Numbered from the stretch's first letter, positions 1 to 10,669 are shown. The stretch is DNA of 64,000 nucleotides from Caballeronia sp. INDeC2 (GCF_023631325.1 NZ_JALQDG010000001.1:268882-332881), one strand, 5' to 3'. Numbers and translations: made by a program. Notes: generated by a model from the letters alone, not told the origin.

Positions 1-2
1 GC

Positions 3-1433
3 ACGGGCGCGCCCGCCGTCGAACGCGATGTCGCCGTGCGCGAGGGACGCATCGTCGCAATCGTTGCGCCGGGCGGCCTGTCCGGCTGGCACGCCGACGA
101 AACCTTCGACGCCGAGGGCAAAGTGCTCGCGCCCGGTTTCATCGACGTCCATACGCATGACGACACGCACGTGATCCGCTCGCCGCAGATGATGCCGAAG
201 ATCACGCAGGGCGTGACGACGGTGATCGTCGGCAATTGCGGGATCAGCGCGTCGCCGGTGACGCTGAAGGGCGATCCGCCCGATCCTATGAACCTGCTCG
301 GCGACGCCAGCGCGTTCAGATATCCGACCTTCGCCGCGTATGTCGATGCGGTCAACGAAGCGCGTCCGGCGGTGAATGTCGGCGCGCTGATCGGCCATAC
401 GGCGCTGCGCAACAATCATATGGATCGGCTGGACCGCGCGGCCAGTGGCGATGAAGTCGCGGGCATGCGCGCGCAGCTCGAAGAAGCGCTGGATAACGGC
501 GCGCTCGGCTTGTCGAGCGGGCTCGCGTACGGATCGGCGTTCAACGCGCCGCCGGAAGAGGTGCAGGCGCTGGCCGAGCCGCTGGCGAAAGCGGGCGCGC
601 TCTACACGACGCACATGCGCACCGAGTTCGACGCGATTCTCGACGCGATGGACGAGGCGTATCGCGTCGGCCGCCATGCGCGCGTGCCGGTGGTGATTTC
701 GCATCTGAAGTGCGCGGGGCCGTCGAACTGGGGACGCAGCGTGGAAGTGCTGAAGTCGATAGAGACGACGCGCGATGGTCAGCCGGTCGGCTGCGATTGC
801 TATCCGTACAACCGCAGTTCGTCGACGCTCGATCTGAAGCAGGTTACGGGCGACATCGACATTACGATCACGTGGTCGACGCCGCATCCGGAAATGGCGG
901 GCAAGCTGATCCGCGAAGTCGCCGACGAATGGCAGGTCGGTCAGCAGGAAGCGGCGAAGCGCCTGCAGCCGGCGGGCGCGGTGTATCACAACATGTCGGA
1001 AGACGACGTCCGGCGCATCCTCTCGCATCCCGCGACGATGGTCGGCTCCGATGGCTTGCCGAACGATCCGCTGCCGCATCCGCGTTTGTGGGGCGCGTTT
1101 CCGCGCGTGCTCGGCCACTACGCGCGCGACACGGCGCTGATCCCGCTCGAGGAAGCGGTGCGCAAGATGACGAGCCTGTCGGCGCGGCGCTTCGGTTTGA
1201 CGGAGCGCGGCGAGTTGAAAGTGGGCTATCACGCGGATCTGGTCGTGTTCGATCCGGAGCGTGTGCGCGATGCCGCGACGTTCGCGAAGCCGCAACAGGC
1301 GGCGGACGGCATCGATGCGGTGTGGGTAAATGGCGTTTTGACGTATCGCGAGCAGGCCGTGACCGGCGCGCGCGCGGGACGTTTCGTGGCGCGCGGCGCG
1401 GCATCGAAGCTCGATGCGCAGGGCGCGTTTTGA
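3..1433 (+). CDS. D-aminoacylase (N-acyl-D-amino-acid deacylase), 5' partial
   Basis: Amidohydrolase-fold metalloenzyme that removes the acyl group from N-acyl-D-amino acids. The frame is already open at base 3, so the true start lies left of the window; a GTG at 36 is only an internal codon. Visible family features in order are the metal site PGFIDVHTHDD, the VGNCGIS loop with the conserved Cys, the two later metal histidines in TTHMRTE and ISHLKCAG, and the catalytic Asp in VGSDG. The C-terminal part ends in the usual small beta domain (HADLVVFDPE). A RidA-like gene follows 31 bp downstream, which fits joint turnover of D-amino-acid derivatives. The family is clear; the exact substrate is inferred. 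Confidence 0.9.
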   Translation, partial: TGAPAVERDVAVREGRIVAIVAPGGLSGWHADETFDAEGKVLAPGFIDVHTHDDTHVIRSPQMMPKITQGVTTVIVGNCGISASPVTLKGDPPDPMNLLGDASAFRYPTFAAYVDAVNEARPAVNVGALIGHTALRNNHMDRLDRAASGDEVAGMRAQLEEALDNGALGLSSGLAYGSAFNAPPEEVQALAEPLAKAGALYTTHMRTEFDAILDAMDEAYRVGRHARVPVVISHLKCAGPSNWGRSVEVLKSIETTRDGQPVGCDCYPYNRSSSTLDLKQVTGDIDITITWSTPHPEMAGKLIREVADEWQVGQQEAAKRLQPAGAVYHNMSEDDVRRILSHPATMVGSDGLPNDPLPHPRLWGAFPRVLGHYARDTALIPLEEAVRKMTSLSARRFGLTERGELKVGYHADLVVFDPERVRDAATFAKPQQAADGIDAVWVNGVLTYREQAVTGARAGRFVARGAASKLDAQGAF

Positions 1434-1464
1434 ATTCTTATCGAATGGAAAAAGGAGCAGGACG

Positions 1465-1845
1465 ATGAAGCGTTATGGCGTGGAAGGTGGCAAGGGACAA
1501 GGCGGCGCGCACATGCCGTTCGCACGCGCGGTTGAGGCGGATGGCTGGCTGTTCGTGTCGGGCCAGACGCCCATGGAAAACGGCGAGGTGATCAACGGCG
1601 GCATCGTCGAGCAATCGCACAAGGCGATTCAGAACGTGCTCGCAATTCTGAAGGAAGCCGGTTACGGCACGGAAGATGTCGTGCGTTGCGGCGTGTGGCT
1701 GGACGATCCGCGCGATTTCGCGTCGTTCAACAAGGTGTTCAAAGAGTACTTCGGCGCGAATCCGCCGGCGCGGGCGTGTGTCGTTTCGTCGATGGTGATC
1801 GACTGCAAGGTCGAGGTGGATTGCGTGGCTTATAAGAAGACGTGA
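1465..1845 (+). CDS. RidA family protein (YjgF/YER057c/UK114)
   Basis: Small 126-aa protein of the RidA superfamily, whose members hydrolyse reactive enamine/imine intermediates made by PLP enzymes or oxidases. Family features seen are the N-terminal FVSGQTP segment, the central DVVRCGVWL strand and the C-terminal NPPARACV loop with the conserved Arg. I start at the ATG at 1465 because it has a good AAGGAG site 9 bases upstream; the frame stays open further upstream but overlaps the deacylase end. It lies directly behind the D-aminoacylase and is probably cotranscribed, so a role with D-amino-acid intermediates is likely. Canonical RidA and a specialised paralogue cannot be separated here. 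Confidence 0.88.
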   Translation: MKRYGVEGGKGQGGAHMPFARAVEADGWLFVSGQTPMENGEVINGGIVEQSHKAIQNVLAILKEAGYGTEDVVRCGVWLDDPRDFASFNKVFKEYFGANPPARACVVSSMVIDCKVEVDCVAYKKT

Positions 1846-1852
1846 TCGCGAT

Positions 1853-1888
1853 CGCGGCTCTGATTCATCGGAAGCAGAGCCGCGTTTG
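1853..1888. terminator. Convergent hairpin between the RidA gene and queF
   Basis: A perfect 10-bp inverted repeat (CGCGGCTCTG, 12-base loop, CAGAGCCGCG) fills the gap between the two converging genes. Only a short TTT follows on the plus strand, so termination strength is uncertain. Confidence 0.55.
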
Positions 1889-1899
1889 CATTGACCGGT

Positions 1900-2724
1900 T
1901 CACTGCCGCGCCAGCCGCGCATTATCCGGCATCGGCAAATTGAAGTTCGTCCGAAACGGGTTGATGTCGAGCCCGCCGCGCCTTGTATACCGCGCATACA
2001 CAGCCAGCCGCTCCGGCCTGCATTCCCGCATGATGTCCATGAAGATGCGCTCCACGCATTGCTCATGGAACCCGGTATGTCCGCGATAAGAAACGATATA
2101 CCGCAGCAACCCCGCATGATCGATCTGCCCGCCGTAATAGCGGATCTGCACGCTGCCCCAGTCGGGCTGTCCCGTCACCGGGCAATTCGATTTCAACAGA
2201 TTCGAGAACAGCGTCTCATCGGTCGGCGCTTCGTCATGAGCCGCCTTCAGCAAAGAAGGATCGGGCGAGAAAACATCACAATCGAGATCGAGCCGGTCCA
2301 GAGACAAACCCTCGAATTCTTCCATCGCCAGCTTGCCGAAATCGCCCGGCGCCGTGAGCTGCACCGACACCGTCGCGCCGCAGATCGCGGATACATCGCG
2401 CTTGATGGCGGCGCGCACGTCATCGATCGAATCGAACGGCGTCTGCGCGAACGAGCCGAGATATAGCTTGAACGACTTCGACTCCACGATATTCGGCGAA
2501 TCCGCCGGCACGAAGAAGGTCGCGACCGCGATCTGCGGCTTGCCGCGCCGGTTCAGCCACGACAATTCATAGGCGTTCCAGATATCCGTGCCGAAGAACG
2601 GCAGCCGCTCGGGCACGCCGATCGCATCGCGCGCGCGCTTGCGGTCGATCGGAAACAGCAGCGATGCGTCGTACTGTTCGGTGTAGTGGACGGGCTTGCC
2701 GAGCGGAGATTGGTCGGGTGTCAT
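1900..2724 (-). CDS. queF: NADPH-dependent 7-cyano-7-deazaguanine reductase QueF
   Basis: Reduces preQ0 to preQ1, the last free-base step of queuosine biosynthesis for tRNA wobble modification. The 274-aa protein has the length of the long, tandem-T-fold class of the E. coli type. The QueF motif ESKSFKLYL is near residues 81-89, and the catalytic Cys is at about residue 181 in [12 protein letters not shown] with the conserved Asp seven residues later. The start overlaps the stop of the upstream 5'-nucleotidase gene by 4 bp (ATGA), indicating translational coupling. No preQ1 riboswitch can precede it because its upstream sequence is coding. Confidence 0.96.
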   Translation of the reverse strand: MTPDQSPLGKPVHYTEQYDASLLFPIDRKRARDAIGVPERLPFFGTDIWNAYELSWLNRRGKPQIAVATFFVPADSPNIVESKSFKLYLGSFAQTPFDSIDDVRAAIKRDVSAICGATVSVQLTAPGDFGKLAMEEFEGLSLDRLDLDCDVFSPDPSLLKAAHDEAPTDETLFSNLLKSNCPVTGQPDWGSVQIRYYGGQIDHAGLLRYIVSYRGHTGFHEQCVERIFMDIMRECRPERLAVYARYTRRGGLDINPFRTNFNLPMPDNARLARQ

Positions 2725-3635
2725 GATGCGTTCGCAATGCCGCTGAGAACGTGCCCCGTCGCGGTGACGACGCGGGCTGATTCGCAGTGGCGAATTTGAT
2801 CGTCGAAGAAAAAATCGGGCTCGAATTCGCGCAGGAATTCGCCCTTGTCCAGGCCGCCGAGAAACATCGCTTCGTCGATTTCGATGTCCCAGGCCATCAG
2901 CGTGCGGATCGCGCGCTCGTGCGCGGGCGCGGAACGCGCAGTGACGAGCGCGGTGCGGATATGCATCGGCGACTTGCTTTCGGCGTCGTCGGCGATGCGT
3001 TGCAGCTTGTTCAACGCCGCCAGCAGCGGCTTCAACGGGCCGCCGGGCAGCGGCGAATCCTTCTTCTGCGTTTCATGGCCGACGAACGCGCCGAGCCCTT
3101 CGCTTTGGAATACGCGCTCGGCTTCGTCGGAGAACAAGACGGCGTCGCCATCGAACGCGATGCGAATCTCGTCCGCATAACGGCTCGCGGCGCGCGGCGT
3201 CTCCGGCAGCACGCGCGCGGCGGGAAAACCGGCGGCGAGCGCGTCGCACACATCGTCCGGATTCGCCGACAAAAACAGCGACGCCCGCAGCGGCTTCAGA
3301 TACGCGAACGGCGAGCGGCCGCGCGTGAACACGCCGCGCTCGATCGCGAGACCGTGCTCGCGGCACGAATGAAACGCGCGCAGACCGCTGATCGGATCGC
3401 TGCGCGACAGAATCACCACTTCGACGCGCTGCGCGCCCGCGTTCAGCGCAAGCAGCTTGCGGATCAACCCGAACGCGACGCCCGGCTTCGCGGGCGTTTC
3501 CAGCCGCGAGCGTTGCAGCGCTTCGTATTGCGTGAGATCGCCCGCCTCGAAGACGCGGTTCTCTTCCTCGAAATCGAACAGCGCGCGCGACGAAATCGCG
3601 ACGACGAGCTTGTCTTCGAGCGTGAACTTCGGCAT
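2721..3635 (-). CDS. 5'-nucleotidase, cytosolic NT5C1-like family
   Basis: This 304-aa protein matches the 5'-nucleotidase family related to eukaryotic cytosolic 5'-nucleotidase I, which dephosphorylates nucleoside monophosphates. Visible landmarks are an N-terminal [15 protein letters not shown] strand, the [16 protein letters not shown] segment, the acidic [11 protein letters not shown] segment and a C-terminal FFDDQ. It sits between ilvA (6 bp upstream) and queF (4-bp overlap), so the three genes form one minus-strand operon. The family call comes from remembered sequence pattern; preference for a particular nucleotide cannot be read from the sequence. Confidence 0.8.
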   Translation of the reverse strand: MPKFTLEDKLVVAISSRALFDFEEENRVFEAGDLTQYEALQRSRLETPAKPGVAFGLIRKLLALNAGAQRVEVVILSRSDPISGLRAFHSCREHGLAIERGVFTRGRSPFAYLKPLRASLFLSANPDDVCDALAAGFPAARVLPETPRAASRYADEIRIAFDGDAVLFSDEAERVFQSEGLGAFVGHETQKKDSPLPGGPLKPLLAALNKLQRIADDAESKSPMHIRTALVTARSAPAHERAIRTLMAWDIEIDEAMFLGGLDKGEFLREFEPDFFFDDQIRHCESARVVTATGHVLSGIANAS

Positions 3636-3641
3636 TGCTGC

Positions 3642-5165
3642 TTACGCCAGGAAAAGCTTGTACACCGGATTCGCGCCCTCGTCCCACCACGGATAGCCGA
3701 GCGTCGCGAGGAAGCGCTCGAACTCCGCGTTGTCCGACTGCGGCACCTGAATGCCGACGAGAATCGAACTATAGTCCGCACCCTGATTCCGATAGTGGAA
3801 CAAGCTGATGTTCCAGTCCGGCGCCATCGACGAAAGGAATTTCATCAGCGCGCCCGGGCGCTCCGGGAATTCGAAGCGCAGCAGGCGTTCGTCCTTCGCG
3901 AGCGGCGAACGGCCGCCGACCATGTAGCGGATGTGCTGCTTCGAGAGCTCGTCGTGCGACAGGTCGACCGTCGCAAAACCATGCTCGACGAACGACGACA
4001 TCATCTGCGCCGTTTCCTTGCGCGACTTGATCTGCACGCCGACGAAGATATGCGCCGCGCTTTGATCGGCGATGCGGTAGTTGAATTCCGTCACGCTGCG
4101 TGTGCCGACGAGCTCGCAGAAGCGCCTGAAACTGCCGCGCTCTTCGGGAATGGTTACGGCGAACACGGCCTCGCGCGCCTCGCCGACTTCCGCGCGCTCC
4201 GCGACGAAGCGCATGCGGTCGAAGTTCATGTTCGCGCCCGAGGTCACGGCGACGAGCGTCTTGCCTTCGATGCCTTCGCGCTCCGCGTAAAGCTTCGCGC
4301 CCGCGACGGCGAGCGAACCTGCGGGTTCCAGCACGCTGCGGGTGTCCTGGAACACGTCCTTGATCGCGGCGCAGAGCGCGTCGGTATCGACGGTGACGAC
4401 TTCATCGAGCAATTCGTTGCACAGCCGGAACGTTTCCTCGCCGACGAGCTTCACCGCGGTGCCGTCCGAAAACAGGCCGACTTCGCTCAGTGTGACGCGC
4501 TCGCCCGCATGGATCGAACGCGCCATCGCGCAGGAATCCTCGGTCTGCACGCCGATCACCTTGATCTCCGGCCGCACCGCCTTGATGTACGCCGCGACGC
4601 CCGCGGCGAGTCCGCCCCCGCCGATCGGCACGAAGATCGCGTGGATCGGGGCCTGGTGCTGGCGCAGGATTTCCATGGCGATGGTGCCCTGGCCGGCGAT
4701 CACGTCCGGATCGTCGAACGGATGCACGAAGGTCAGGCCGCGCTCTTCCTGAAGCTGCACGGCGCGCGCGTAGGCGTCGCTGTACGACTCGCCCGCGAGC
4801 ACCACTTCGACGGTCGGGCCGCCGTGCGCGCGGATCGCGTCGATCTTGACTTGCGGGGTCGTGGTCGGCACCGCGATCACCGCACGGCAGCCGAGCCGCG
4901 CCGCCGACAGCGCCACGCCCTGCGCATGATTGCCCGCCGACGCGGTAATTACGCCGCGCGCGAGTTCGTCCGCCGACAGGTTCGCCATCTTGTTGTAGGC
5001 GCCGCGAATCTTGAAGGAGAACACCGGCTGGTTGTCCTCGCGCTTCAGGAACACGGCATTGCGCAGACGCGCCGACAGGATGCGCGCGGGTTCGAGCTCG
5101 CTTTCCCGCGCGACGTCGTACACGCGCGCGGTCAGCACTTTCTTCAGGTAGTCGGGATGTGTCAT
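3642..5165 (-). CDS. ilvA: Threonine ammonia-lyase, biosynthetic
   Basis: PLP enzyme converting L-threonine to 2-oxobutanoate and ammonia, the first step of isoleucine synthesis. The 507-aa product has the length of the long biosynthetic form: the catalytic domain fills roughly residues 1-330, with the PLP lysine at about residue 52 in FSFKIRGAYNK and the glycine-rich PLP phosphate loop GGGGLAAG. Two ACT-like regulatory segments occupy the last third (PEERGSFRRFCE and FPERPGALMKF), which bind isoleucine and valine in known homologues. I chose the ATG at 5165 because the protein then begins MTHPDYL as in relatives; the longer upstream frame is unlike the family. Confidence 0.95.
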   Translation of the reverse strand: MTHPDYLKKVLTARVYDVARESELEPARILSARLRNAVFLKREDNQPVFSFKIRGAYNKMANLSADELARGVITASAGNHAQGVALSAARLGCRAVIAVPTTTPQVKIDAIRAHGGPTVEVVLAGESYSDAYARAVQLQEERGLTFVHPFDDPDVIAGQGTIAMEILRQHQAPIHAIFVPIGGGGLAAGVAAYIKAVRPEIKVIGVQTEDSCAMARSIHAGERVTLSEVGLFSDGTAVKLVGEETFRLCNELLDEVVTVDTDALCAAIKDVFQDTRSVLEPAGSLAVAGAKLYAEREGIEGKTLVAVTSGANMNFDRMRFVAERAEVGEAREAVFAVTIPEERGSFRRFCELVGTRSVTEFNYRIADQSAAHIFVGVQIKSRKETAQMMSSFVEHGFATVDLSHDELSKQHIRYMVGGRSPLAKDERLLRFEFPERPGALMKFLSSMAPDWNISLFHYRNQGADYSSILVGIQVPQSDNAEFERFLATLGYPWWDEGANPVYKLFLA

Positions 5166-5686
5166 GCGAGGAATCGTCACGCGGCAGCGCGCGCGGTTTT
5201 TGAGGGCGAAAAGATCAATGATAGCGCCAACCGCGCGGCTTCCGGGCACGCCTTGCGTTTCGACCGTCCGGACGGTCGTGCAAAAAAGCGTCGAAAATGA
5301 CATGAACGCGTCGCGAATGCGCACGCAAAAGCCCCTTCTCGCTGCTAGCGGGCGCGAACGCGCGTCACCGCGATAGGTTAGAATTTCCTTTTACGAATCA
5401 GCAATCAGGATCGGCAGATGCACCGGCAGCTTCGGATCGATTTTTGGGCGCATGTCTCCCGCGCGGCGCACCCGGCGGCCGAGCGTCATGCGCGCCGCGC
5501 GCGATCGTGGCGTTGATCCAGGGCACATCGAAGGCGCCGTGATGCAGTTCACTTCGCTGAGTTCCGCGCTGTGCGACCCGGCGGCCTTCGCCAAGATAAG
5601 TCTCATTCGAAAATTTGCGCCCCCGCGCGCATCGTCGGCGTTTGCGCTTTTCGAAGCGCGCGTGCCGGCACACCGAACCGTCGAAC
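5166..5686. other. 521-bp divergent intergenic region, ilvA / FAD oxidoreductase
   Basis: No credible gene was found on either strand. The region should hold the two divergent promoters. It contains an 18-bp perfect palindrome near the ilvA side and a TAGAAT box at 5379-5384 that could serve the plus-strand oxidoreductase with a long leader. Short overlapping frames on both strands look like random GC-rich reading frames. Confidence 0.6.
5261..5278. promoter_or_regulatory. 18-bp perfect palindrome, candidate operator
   Basis: CGACCGTCCGGACGGTCG is fully self-complementary with no spacer and lies about 95 bp upstream of the ilvA start. Such symmetry suggests a binding site for a dimeric regulator. 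No regulator is identified and no second copy was noticed in the window. Confidence 0.4.
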
Positions 5687-8600
5687 ATGAACGCACCCCA
5701 AGCCTTCGATCCGAACGGCGCACATGCCGCCTTGGCGCTCGATGTCGAGCCTCGTCTGCGCGAAATTCCCTATAACTACACGTCGTTTTCCGATCGTGAA
5801 ATCGTCATGCGGCTCCTGGGCGACGAAGCCTGGGCCGTGCTCGACGAACTGCGCAACGAGCGCCGCACCGGCCGCTCGGCGCGCATGCTGTACGAAGTGC
5901 TCGGCGATATCTGGGTCGTGCGCCGCAATCCGTATCTGCAGGACGACTTGCTCGACAATCCGAAGCGCCGCGCGCTCCTGGTCGAGGCGCTGAATCACCG
6001 GCTCACGGAAATCGAGAAACGCCGCAGCGCCGATCTCACCGCGCACAGCGACGAAGCCGGCAGCCGCGAGCGCGCCGAGCGCGTGCAGTTGCTGATTGCC
6101 GCCGCCCGCCGCGCCGTCGACGACTTCGCCTCCGAGTTCGGCCGCATGGCCGACTTGCGCCGCCGCGCGTCGCGCGTGCTGGGCAAGGAGACGCAGAAGG
6201 ACAACATCAAGTTCGACGGCCTGTCGCGCGTCTCGCACGTCACCGACGCAACCGACTGGCGCGTCGAATATCCGTTCGTCGTGTTGACGCCTGACACCGA
6301 AGGCGAAATCGCCGGGCTGATCAAGGCGTGCTTCGAACTCGGGCTCACCGTCATTCCGCGCGGCGGCGGCACCGGCTACACCGGCGGCGCGATTCCGCTC
6401 ACGCCGTTCTCGGCCGTCATCAATACGGAAAAGCTCGAGCAGCTCGGCCCCGTCGAAATGACGGATCTGCCGGGCGTCGATCACAAGGTCGCGACGATTT
6501 TCTCGGGCGCGGGCGTCGTCACGCGGCGCGTTACGGAAGCGGCCGAGCAGGCGGGCTTCGTGTTCGCCGTCGATCCGACTTCGCTCGATGCCTCGTGCGT
6601 CGGCGGCAATGTCGCGATGAACGCGGGCGGCAAGAAAGCGGTGTTGTGGGGCACGGCGCTCGACAACCTCGCGTGGTGGCGCATGGTCGATCCGGAAGGC
6701 AACTGGCTCGAAGTCACGCGTCTGGATCACAACTGCGGCAAGATTCACGACATCGAAGTGGCGCGCTTCCGGCTCGACTGGTTCGACGGCAATCGTCCGC
6801 CGGGCGAAAAACTGCTGCGCACCGAAAGCCTCGACATCGCCGGGCGGACGTTCCGCAAGGAAGGGCTCGGCAAGGACGTCACCGACAAATTTCTCGCCGG
6901 CCTGCCCGGCGTGCAGAAGGAAGGCTGCGACGGGCTCATCACGTCCGCGCGCTGGATCCTGCACAAGATGCCCGCGCATACGCGCACCGTCTGCCTCGAA
7001 TTCTTCGGCCAGGCGCGCGACGCGATTCCGAGCATCGTCGAGATCAAGGACTATCTGTTCGAAACGTCGAAGCAGGGCGGCGCGATTCTCGCCGGCCTGG
7101 AGCATCTCGACGAGCGCTATCTGCGCGCGGTCGGCTACGCGACCAAGAGCAAGCGCAATGCGTTCCCGAAGATGGTGCTGATCGGCGATATCGTCGGCAA
7201 TGACGCCGATGCCGTCGCCGCAGCCACGTCCGAAGTCGTGCGCATGGCGAACGGCAAGAGCGGAGAAGGCTTCGTCGCGGTGAACGCCGAGGCGCGCAAG
7301 CGCTTCTGGCTCGACCGCTCGCGCACCGCGGCGATCGCGAAGCATACGAATGCGTTCAAGATCAACGAAGACGTCGTGATCCCGCTCAACCGCATGGGCG
7401 AGTACACGGACGGCATCGAGCGCATCAATATCGAGCTGTCGATCAAGAACAAGCTGCAACTCGTCGATGCGCTCGAAGCGTTCTTCCGCACCGGCAAGCT
7501 GCCGCTCGGCAAGACCGACGACGCGAACGAAATTCCCAGCGCCGAACTGCTCGAAGACCGCGTGCAGCAAGCGCTCGATCTGTTGAAGCGCGTGCGCGAG
7601 CGCTGGACTTTCGTCGGCGAAAAGCTCGATATGCCGTTGCGCGAGGCGCAGCACTATCTCGTCAATCTCGGCTACGAAGCGCTCGCGGAGAAGTTCGCGG
7701 ATCGTGTCGACGTGCAGCCGGACGCGAACGTGTTTCACATCGCGCAGGATCGCACGGTGCGCATTTCGTGGAAGCAGGAGATTCGCGCGGAACTGCGCCA
7801 GATCTTCAACGGCGGCGAATTCAAGCCGATCCTCGACGAAGCGCAGGCCATCCACAAGCAGGTGTTGCGCGGGCGCGTGTTCGTCGCGCTGCACATGCAT
7901 GCGGGTGACGGCAACGTGCACACCAACATTCCCGTCAACTCCGACAACTACGCGATGCTGCAGGACGCGCATCACGCGGTGGCGCGCATCATGAAGCTCG
8001 CGCGTTCGCTCGACGGCGTGATTTCGGGCGAGCACGGCATCGGCATCACCAAGCTGGAGTTTCTGACCGAAGAGGAAATCGGCGATTTCCGCGCGTACAA
8101 GCAGCGCGTCGATCCGCACGGGCGCTTCAACAAGGGCAAGCTCTTCGAAGGCGCCGACCTGCGCAATGCGTACACGCCGAGCTTCGGGCTGATGGGCTAC
8201 GAGTCGCTCATCATGCAGCAGTCGGATATCGGCGCGATCTCCGATTCGATCAAGGACTGCCTGCGCTGCGGCAAATGCAAGCCGGTCTGCGCGACGCACG
8301 TGCCGCGCGCGAATTTGCTGTATAGCCCGCGCAACAAGATTCTCGCGACTTCGCTGCTGGTCGAAGCGTTCCTGTATGAAGAGCAGACGCGCCGCGGCGT
8401 ATCGATCAAGCATTGGGACGAGTTCAACGACGTCGCCGATCACTGCACGGTCTGCCACAAATGCGTGACGCCGTGCCCGGTGAAGATCGACTTCGGCGAT
8501 GTCACCATGAACATGCGCAATCTTTTGCGCAAGATGGGCAAGAAGAAGTTCAACGCGGGCAACGCGGCGGGCATGTTCTTCCTCAATGCGACGAATCCGC

Positions 8601-9781
8601 AGACCATCAATCTCGCGCGCACCGCGATGATGGGTGTCGGCTACAAGGCGCAGCGCTTCGGCAACGACGTGCTCAGGAAGTTCGCGAAGAAGCAGACGGC
8701 GAAACCGCCCGCGACGGTCGGCAAGCCGCCCGTGGTCACGCAGGTGATCCACTTCATGAACAAGAAGATGCCGGGCAATCTGCCAAAGAAGACGGCGCGC
8801 GCGCTGCTGGATATCGAAGACAACAAGATCGTCCCGATCATCCGCAATCCGAAGACGACCACCGTCGATTCGGAAGCCGTGTTCTATTTCCCTGGCTGCG
8901 GTTCCGAGCGTCTCTTCTCGCAAGTCGGGCTCGCGACGCAGGCCATGTTGTGGGAAGCGGGCGTGCAGACCGTGCTGCCGCCGGGCTATCTGTGCTGCGG
9001 CTATCCGCAGCGCGGCTCCGGGCAGTACGACAAGGCCGAGAAGATCGTCACGGACAATCGCGTGCTGTTCCACCGGGTCGCGAATACGCTGAACTATCTC
9101 GATATCAAGACCGTGGTCGTGTCGTGCGGAACCTGCTATGACCAGCTTGCGGGCTACGAATTCGAAAAGATCTTCCCGGGGTGCCGGATCATCGACATTC
9201 ACGAGTTCCTGCTCGAGAAGAACATCAAGCTCGACGGCGTGACGGGCACGCGCTACATGTACCACGACCCGTGTCACTCGCCGATCAAGACGATGGACCC
9301 GGTCAAGCTCGTCAACGACCTGATGGGCTCGCAAAACGACGGCTACAAGATCGAGAAGAACGATCGCTGTTGCGGCGAGTCGGGCACGCTCGCGGTTACG
9401 CGGCCGGACATTTCGACGCAAGTGCGCTTTCGCAAGGAAGAAGAGATCCGCAAGGGCGCCGCGAAGCTGCGCGGCATTCCGCTCGTCGCGGAAGCGGGCG
9501 CGAACGGCATCAATATCGCGAATGCGTCGGCGGGCGCGGCGGGCGCGCAACCGGGCTCCGTGCTCAAGGCCGGCGACGGTCCTCAGCCCGACGGCCAGGA
9601 CGTGAAGATCCTCACGAGCTGCCCGTCCTGTCTCCAAGGCCTGTCGCGGTACAACGAGGACGCCAACATCGAGGCGGACTACATCGTCGTGGAAATGGCG
9701 CGCAAGGTGCTCGGTGAGAACTGGATGGAACAATATGTCGAACGCGCGAACAATGGCGGTATCGAGCGCGTGCTGGTGTAA
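5687..9781 (+). CDS. Giant FAD/FMN-binding oxidoreductase with two 4Fe-4S motifs and CCG domains (DUF3683 type)
   Basis: A 1364-aa single-chain oxidoreductase. Order of parts: an N-terminal family-specific region (about 1-195); an FAD-binding domain with the [10 protein letters not shown] loop near residue 225; a FAD-oxidase C-terminal domain with [12 protein letters not shown] near 738 and EHGIGITK near 783; two iron-sulfur motifs [11 protein letters not shown] (about 858) and [11 protein letters not shown] (about 920); and paired cysteine-rich CCG domains (CCGYP, CGTCY, CCGES, CPSC). This layout joins in one chain what GlcD and GlcF do as separate subunits, so oxidation of a 2-hydroxy acid such as D-lactate or glycolate with electron transfer to the respiratory chain is likely; the substrate is inferred. 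I start at the ATG at 5687. Confidence 0.88.
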   Translation: MNAPQAFDPNGAHAALALDVEPRLREIPYNYTSFSDREIVMRLLGDEAWAVLDELRNERRTGRSARMLYEVLGDIWVVRRNPYLQDDLLDNPKRRALLVEALNHRLTEIEKRRSADLTAHSDEAGSRERAERVQLLIAAARRAVDDFASEFGRMADLRRRASRVLGKETQKDNIKFDGLSRVSHVTDATDWRVEYPFVVLTPDTEGEIAGLIKACFELGLTVIPRGGGTGYTGGAIPLTPFSAVINTEKLEQLGPVEMTDLPGVDHKVATIFSGAGVVTRRVTEAAEQAGFVFAVDPTSLDASCVGGNVAMNAGGKKAVLWGTALDNLAWWRMVDPEGNWLEVTRLDHNCGKIHDIEVARFRLDWFDGNRPPGEKLLRTESLDIAGRTFRKEGLGKDVTDKFLAGLPGVQKEGCDGLITSARWILHKMPAHTRTVCLEFFGQARDAIPSIVEIKDYLFETSKQGGAILAGLEHLDERYLRAVGYATKSKRNAFPKMVLIGDIVGNDADAVAAATSEVVRMANGKSGEGFVAVNAEARKRFWLDRSRTAAIAKHTNAFKINEDVVIPLNRMGEYTDGIERINIELSIKNKLQLVDALEAFFRTGKLPLGKTDDANEIPSAELLEDRVQQALDLLKRVRERWTFVGEKLDMPLREAQHYLVNLGYEALAEKFADRVDVQPDANVFHIAQDRTVRISWKQEIRAELRQIFNGGEFKPILDEAQAIHKQVLRGRVFVALHMHAGDGNVHTNIPVNSDNYAMLQDAHHAVARIMKLARSLDGVISGEHGIGITKLEFLTEEEIGDFRAYKQRVDPHGRFNKGKLFEGADLRNAYTPSFGLMGYESLIMQQSDIGAISDSIKDCLRCGKCKPVCATHVPRANLLYSPRNKILATSLLVEAFLYEEQTRRGVSIKHWDEFNDVADHCTVCHKCVTPCPVKIDFGDVTMNMRNLLRKMGKKKFNAGNAAGMFFLNATNPQTINLARTAMMGVGYKAQRFGNDVLRKFAKKQTAKPPATVGKPPVVTQVIHFMNKKMPGNLPKKTARALLDIEDNKIVPIIRNPKTTTVDSEAVFYFPGCGSERLFSQVGLATQAMLWEAGVQTVLPPGYLCCGYPQRGSGQYDKAEKIVTDNRVLFHRVANTLNYLDIKTVVVSCGTCYDQLAGYEFEKIFPGCRIIDIHEFLLEKNIKLDGVTGTRYMYHDPCHSPIKTMDPVKLVNDLMGSQNDGYKIEKNDRCCGESGTLAVTRPDISTQVRFRKEEEIRKGAAKLRGIPLVAEAGANGINIANASAGAAGAQPGSVLKAGDGPQPDGQDVKILTSCPSCLQGLSRYNEDANIEADYIVVEMARKVLGENWMEQYVERANNGGIERVLV

Positions 9782-9817
9782 TAGCGAAATCGAGGTTCGA
9801 TTCGCTAGAGGTATGAG

Positions 9818-10252
9818 ATGGACTGTGTGTTTTGCCGTGAAGACGGCGGCGAGGTGCTGTGGTCGGACGACGCGTTGCGCGTCGTCCTCGCCGACGAGCC
9901 CGACTGGCCGGGCCTGTGCCGCGTGATCTGGGGCGCGCATATCGCCGAAATGTCCGATTTGCCGGATGGCGACCGTGCGCGCGTGATGACGGCCGTGAAC
10001 GGCGTCGAGCGCGCGATGCGCCGCGTGCTCGTGCCAGAGAAGATCAATCTGGCGAGCCTCGGCAATCAGGTGCCGCATGTCCACTGGCACATCATTCCGC
10101 GCTTTTCCAACGATTCCCGCTTCCCTCTGCCGATCTGGGCGCCGCGCCAGCGCACGGTCTCCGAATCGCAGCTATCGAAGCGCCGCGCGCAGGCGACGCT
10201 CTTGCGCGAGCAGGTGCGCAACGAGCTGAACCAGGCGTTCGGCCATCAATAA
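9818..10252 (+). CDS. HIT family protein
   Basis: A 144-aa histidine-triad nucleotide-binding protein. The N-terminal MDCVFC segment resembles the zinc-coordinating start of many HIT proteins, and the active motif HVHWHIIPRF (about residues 88-97) contains the His-x-His-x-His triad used to hydrolyse or transfer nucleotidyl groups. Homologues act on AMP-linked substrates or dinucleoside polyphosphates; the substrate here is unknown. It is the first gene of a tight plus-strand set with the DUF971 gene and ubiE, 36 bp after the large oxidoreductase. Confidence 0.9.
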   Translation: MDCVFCREDGGEVLWSDDALRVVLADEPDWPGLCRVIWGAHIAEMSDLPDGDRARVMTAVNGVERAMRRVLVPEKINLASLGNQVPHVHWHIIPRFSNDSRFPLPIWAPRQRTVSESQLSKRRAQATLLREQVRNELNQAFGHQ

Positions 10253-10261
10253 GGCAAGACC

Positions 10262-10669
10262 ATGAGCGGACTCACTTCCACGACGCCGATTCCGACCGGC
10301 GTCGTCGTGCATTCGAAATCCCGCGTGCTCGAACTGCAATACGGCGACGAGTCGTATCGCGTGCCGTTCGAGTTGCTGCGTGTCTATTCGCCTTCCGCCG
10401 AAGTGCAGGGACACGGACCGGGTCAGGAAACGCTGCAGACCGGCAAGCGCGAGGTGACGATCGTCGGCATCGATCCGGTCGGGCATTACGCGCTGCAACT
10501 GAACTTTTCGGACGGTCACAATACGGGCATCTATTCCTGGGACATCCTCCACGACCTGGCGACGCGGCAGGACGCGTTGTGGCGGGAGTATCTGGGGAAA
10601 CTGGAAGCCGCGGGCGTGGACCGCGACACGCCGATGGCGGGAAAACCCTCCGGTGGCCACTGCCACTGA
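10262..10669 (+). CDS. DUF971 (gamma-butyrobetaine hydroxylase-like N-terminal) protein
   Basis: A 135-aa protein made of a single DUF971/GBBH-like domain. The core pattern is visible: an N-terminal strand followed by a short [20 protein letters not shown] segment that characterises the family, then [20 protein letters not shown] and YSWDIL. The function of stand-alone members is not established, though the fold is often discussed with iron-sulfur or metal proteins. It follows the HIT gene by 9 bp and precedes ubiE by 82 bp, and that order suggests cotranscription. Confidence 0.85.
   Translation: MSGLTSTTPIPTGVVVHSKSRVLELQYGDESYRVPFELLRVYSPSAEVQGHGPGQETLQTGKREVTIVGIDPVGHYALQLNFSDGHNTGIYSWDILHDLATRQDALWREYLGKLEAAGVDRDTPMAGKPSGGHCH

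Noticed and set aside
2725..3000. preQ1 riboswitch upstream of queF
   Set aside because: The upstream sequence is the coding end of the 5'-nucleotidase gene with a 4-bp overlap, leaving no leader.
2787..5300. 837-codon open frame on the plus strand opposite ilvA, the nucleotidase gene and queF
   Set aside because: It is the reverse-strand shadow of three well-supported genes, rich in Arg, Ala, His and Asp with no domain; long antisense frames are expected at this GC content.
5391..5723. 110-codon minus-strand frame in the ilvA/oxidoreductase gap
   Set aside because: It overlaps the oxidoreductase start, lacks a ribosome site and has no recognisable family.
5603..10090. 1495-codon minus-strand frame opposite the giant oxidoreductase
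   Set aside because: Composition is dominated by Arg, Ala, Asp and His, it has no motif, and the plus strand encodes a protein with complete flavin and iron-sulfur motifs.
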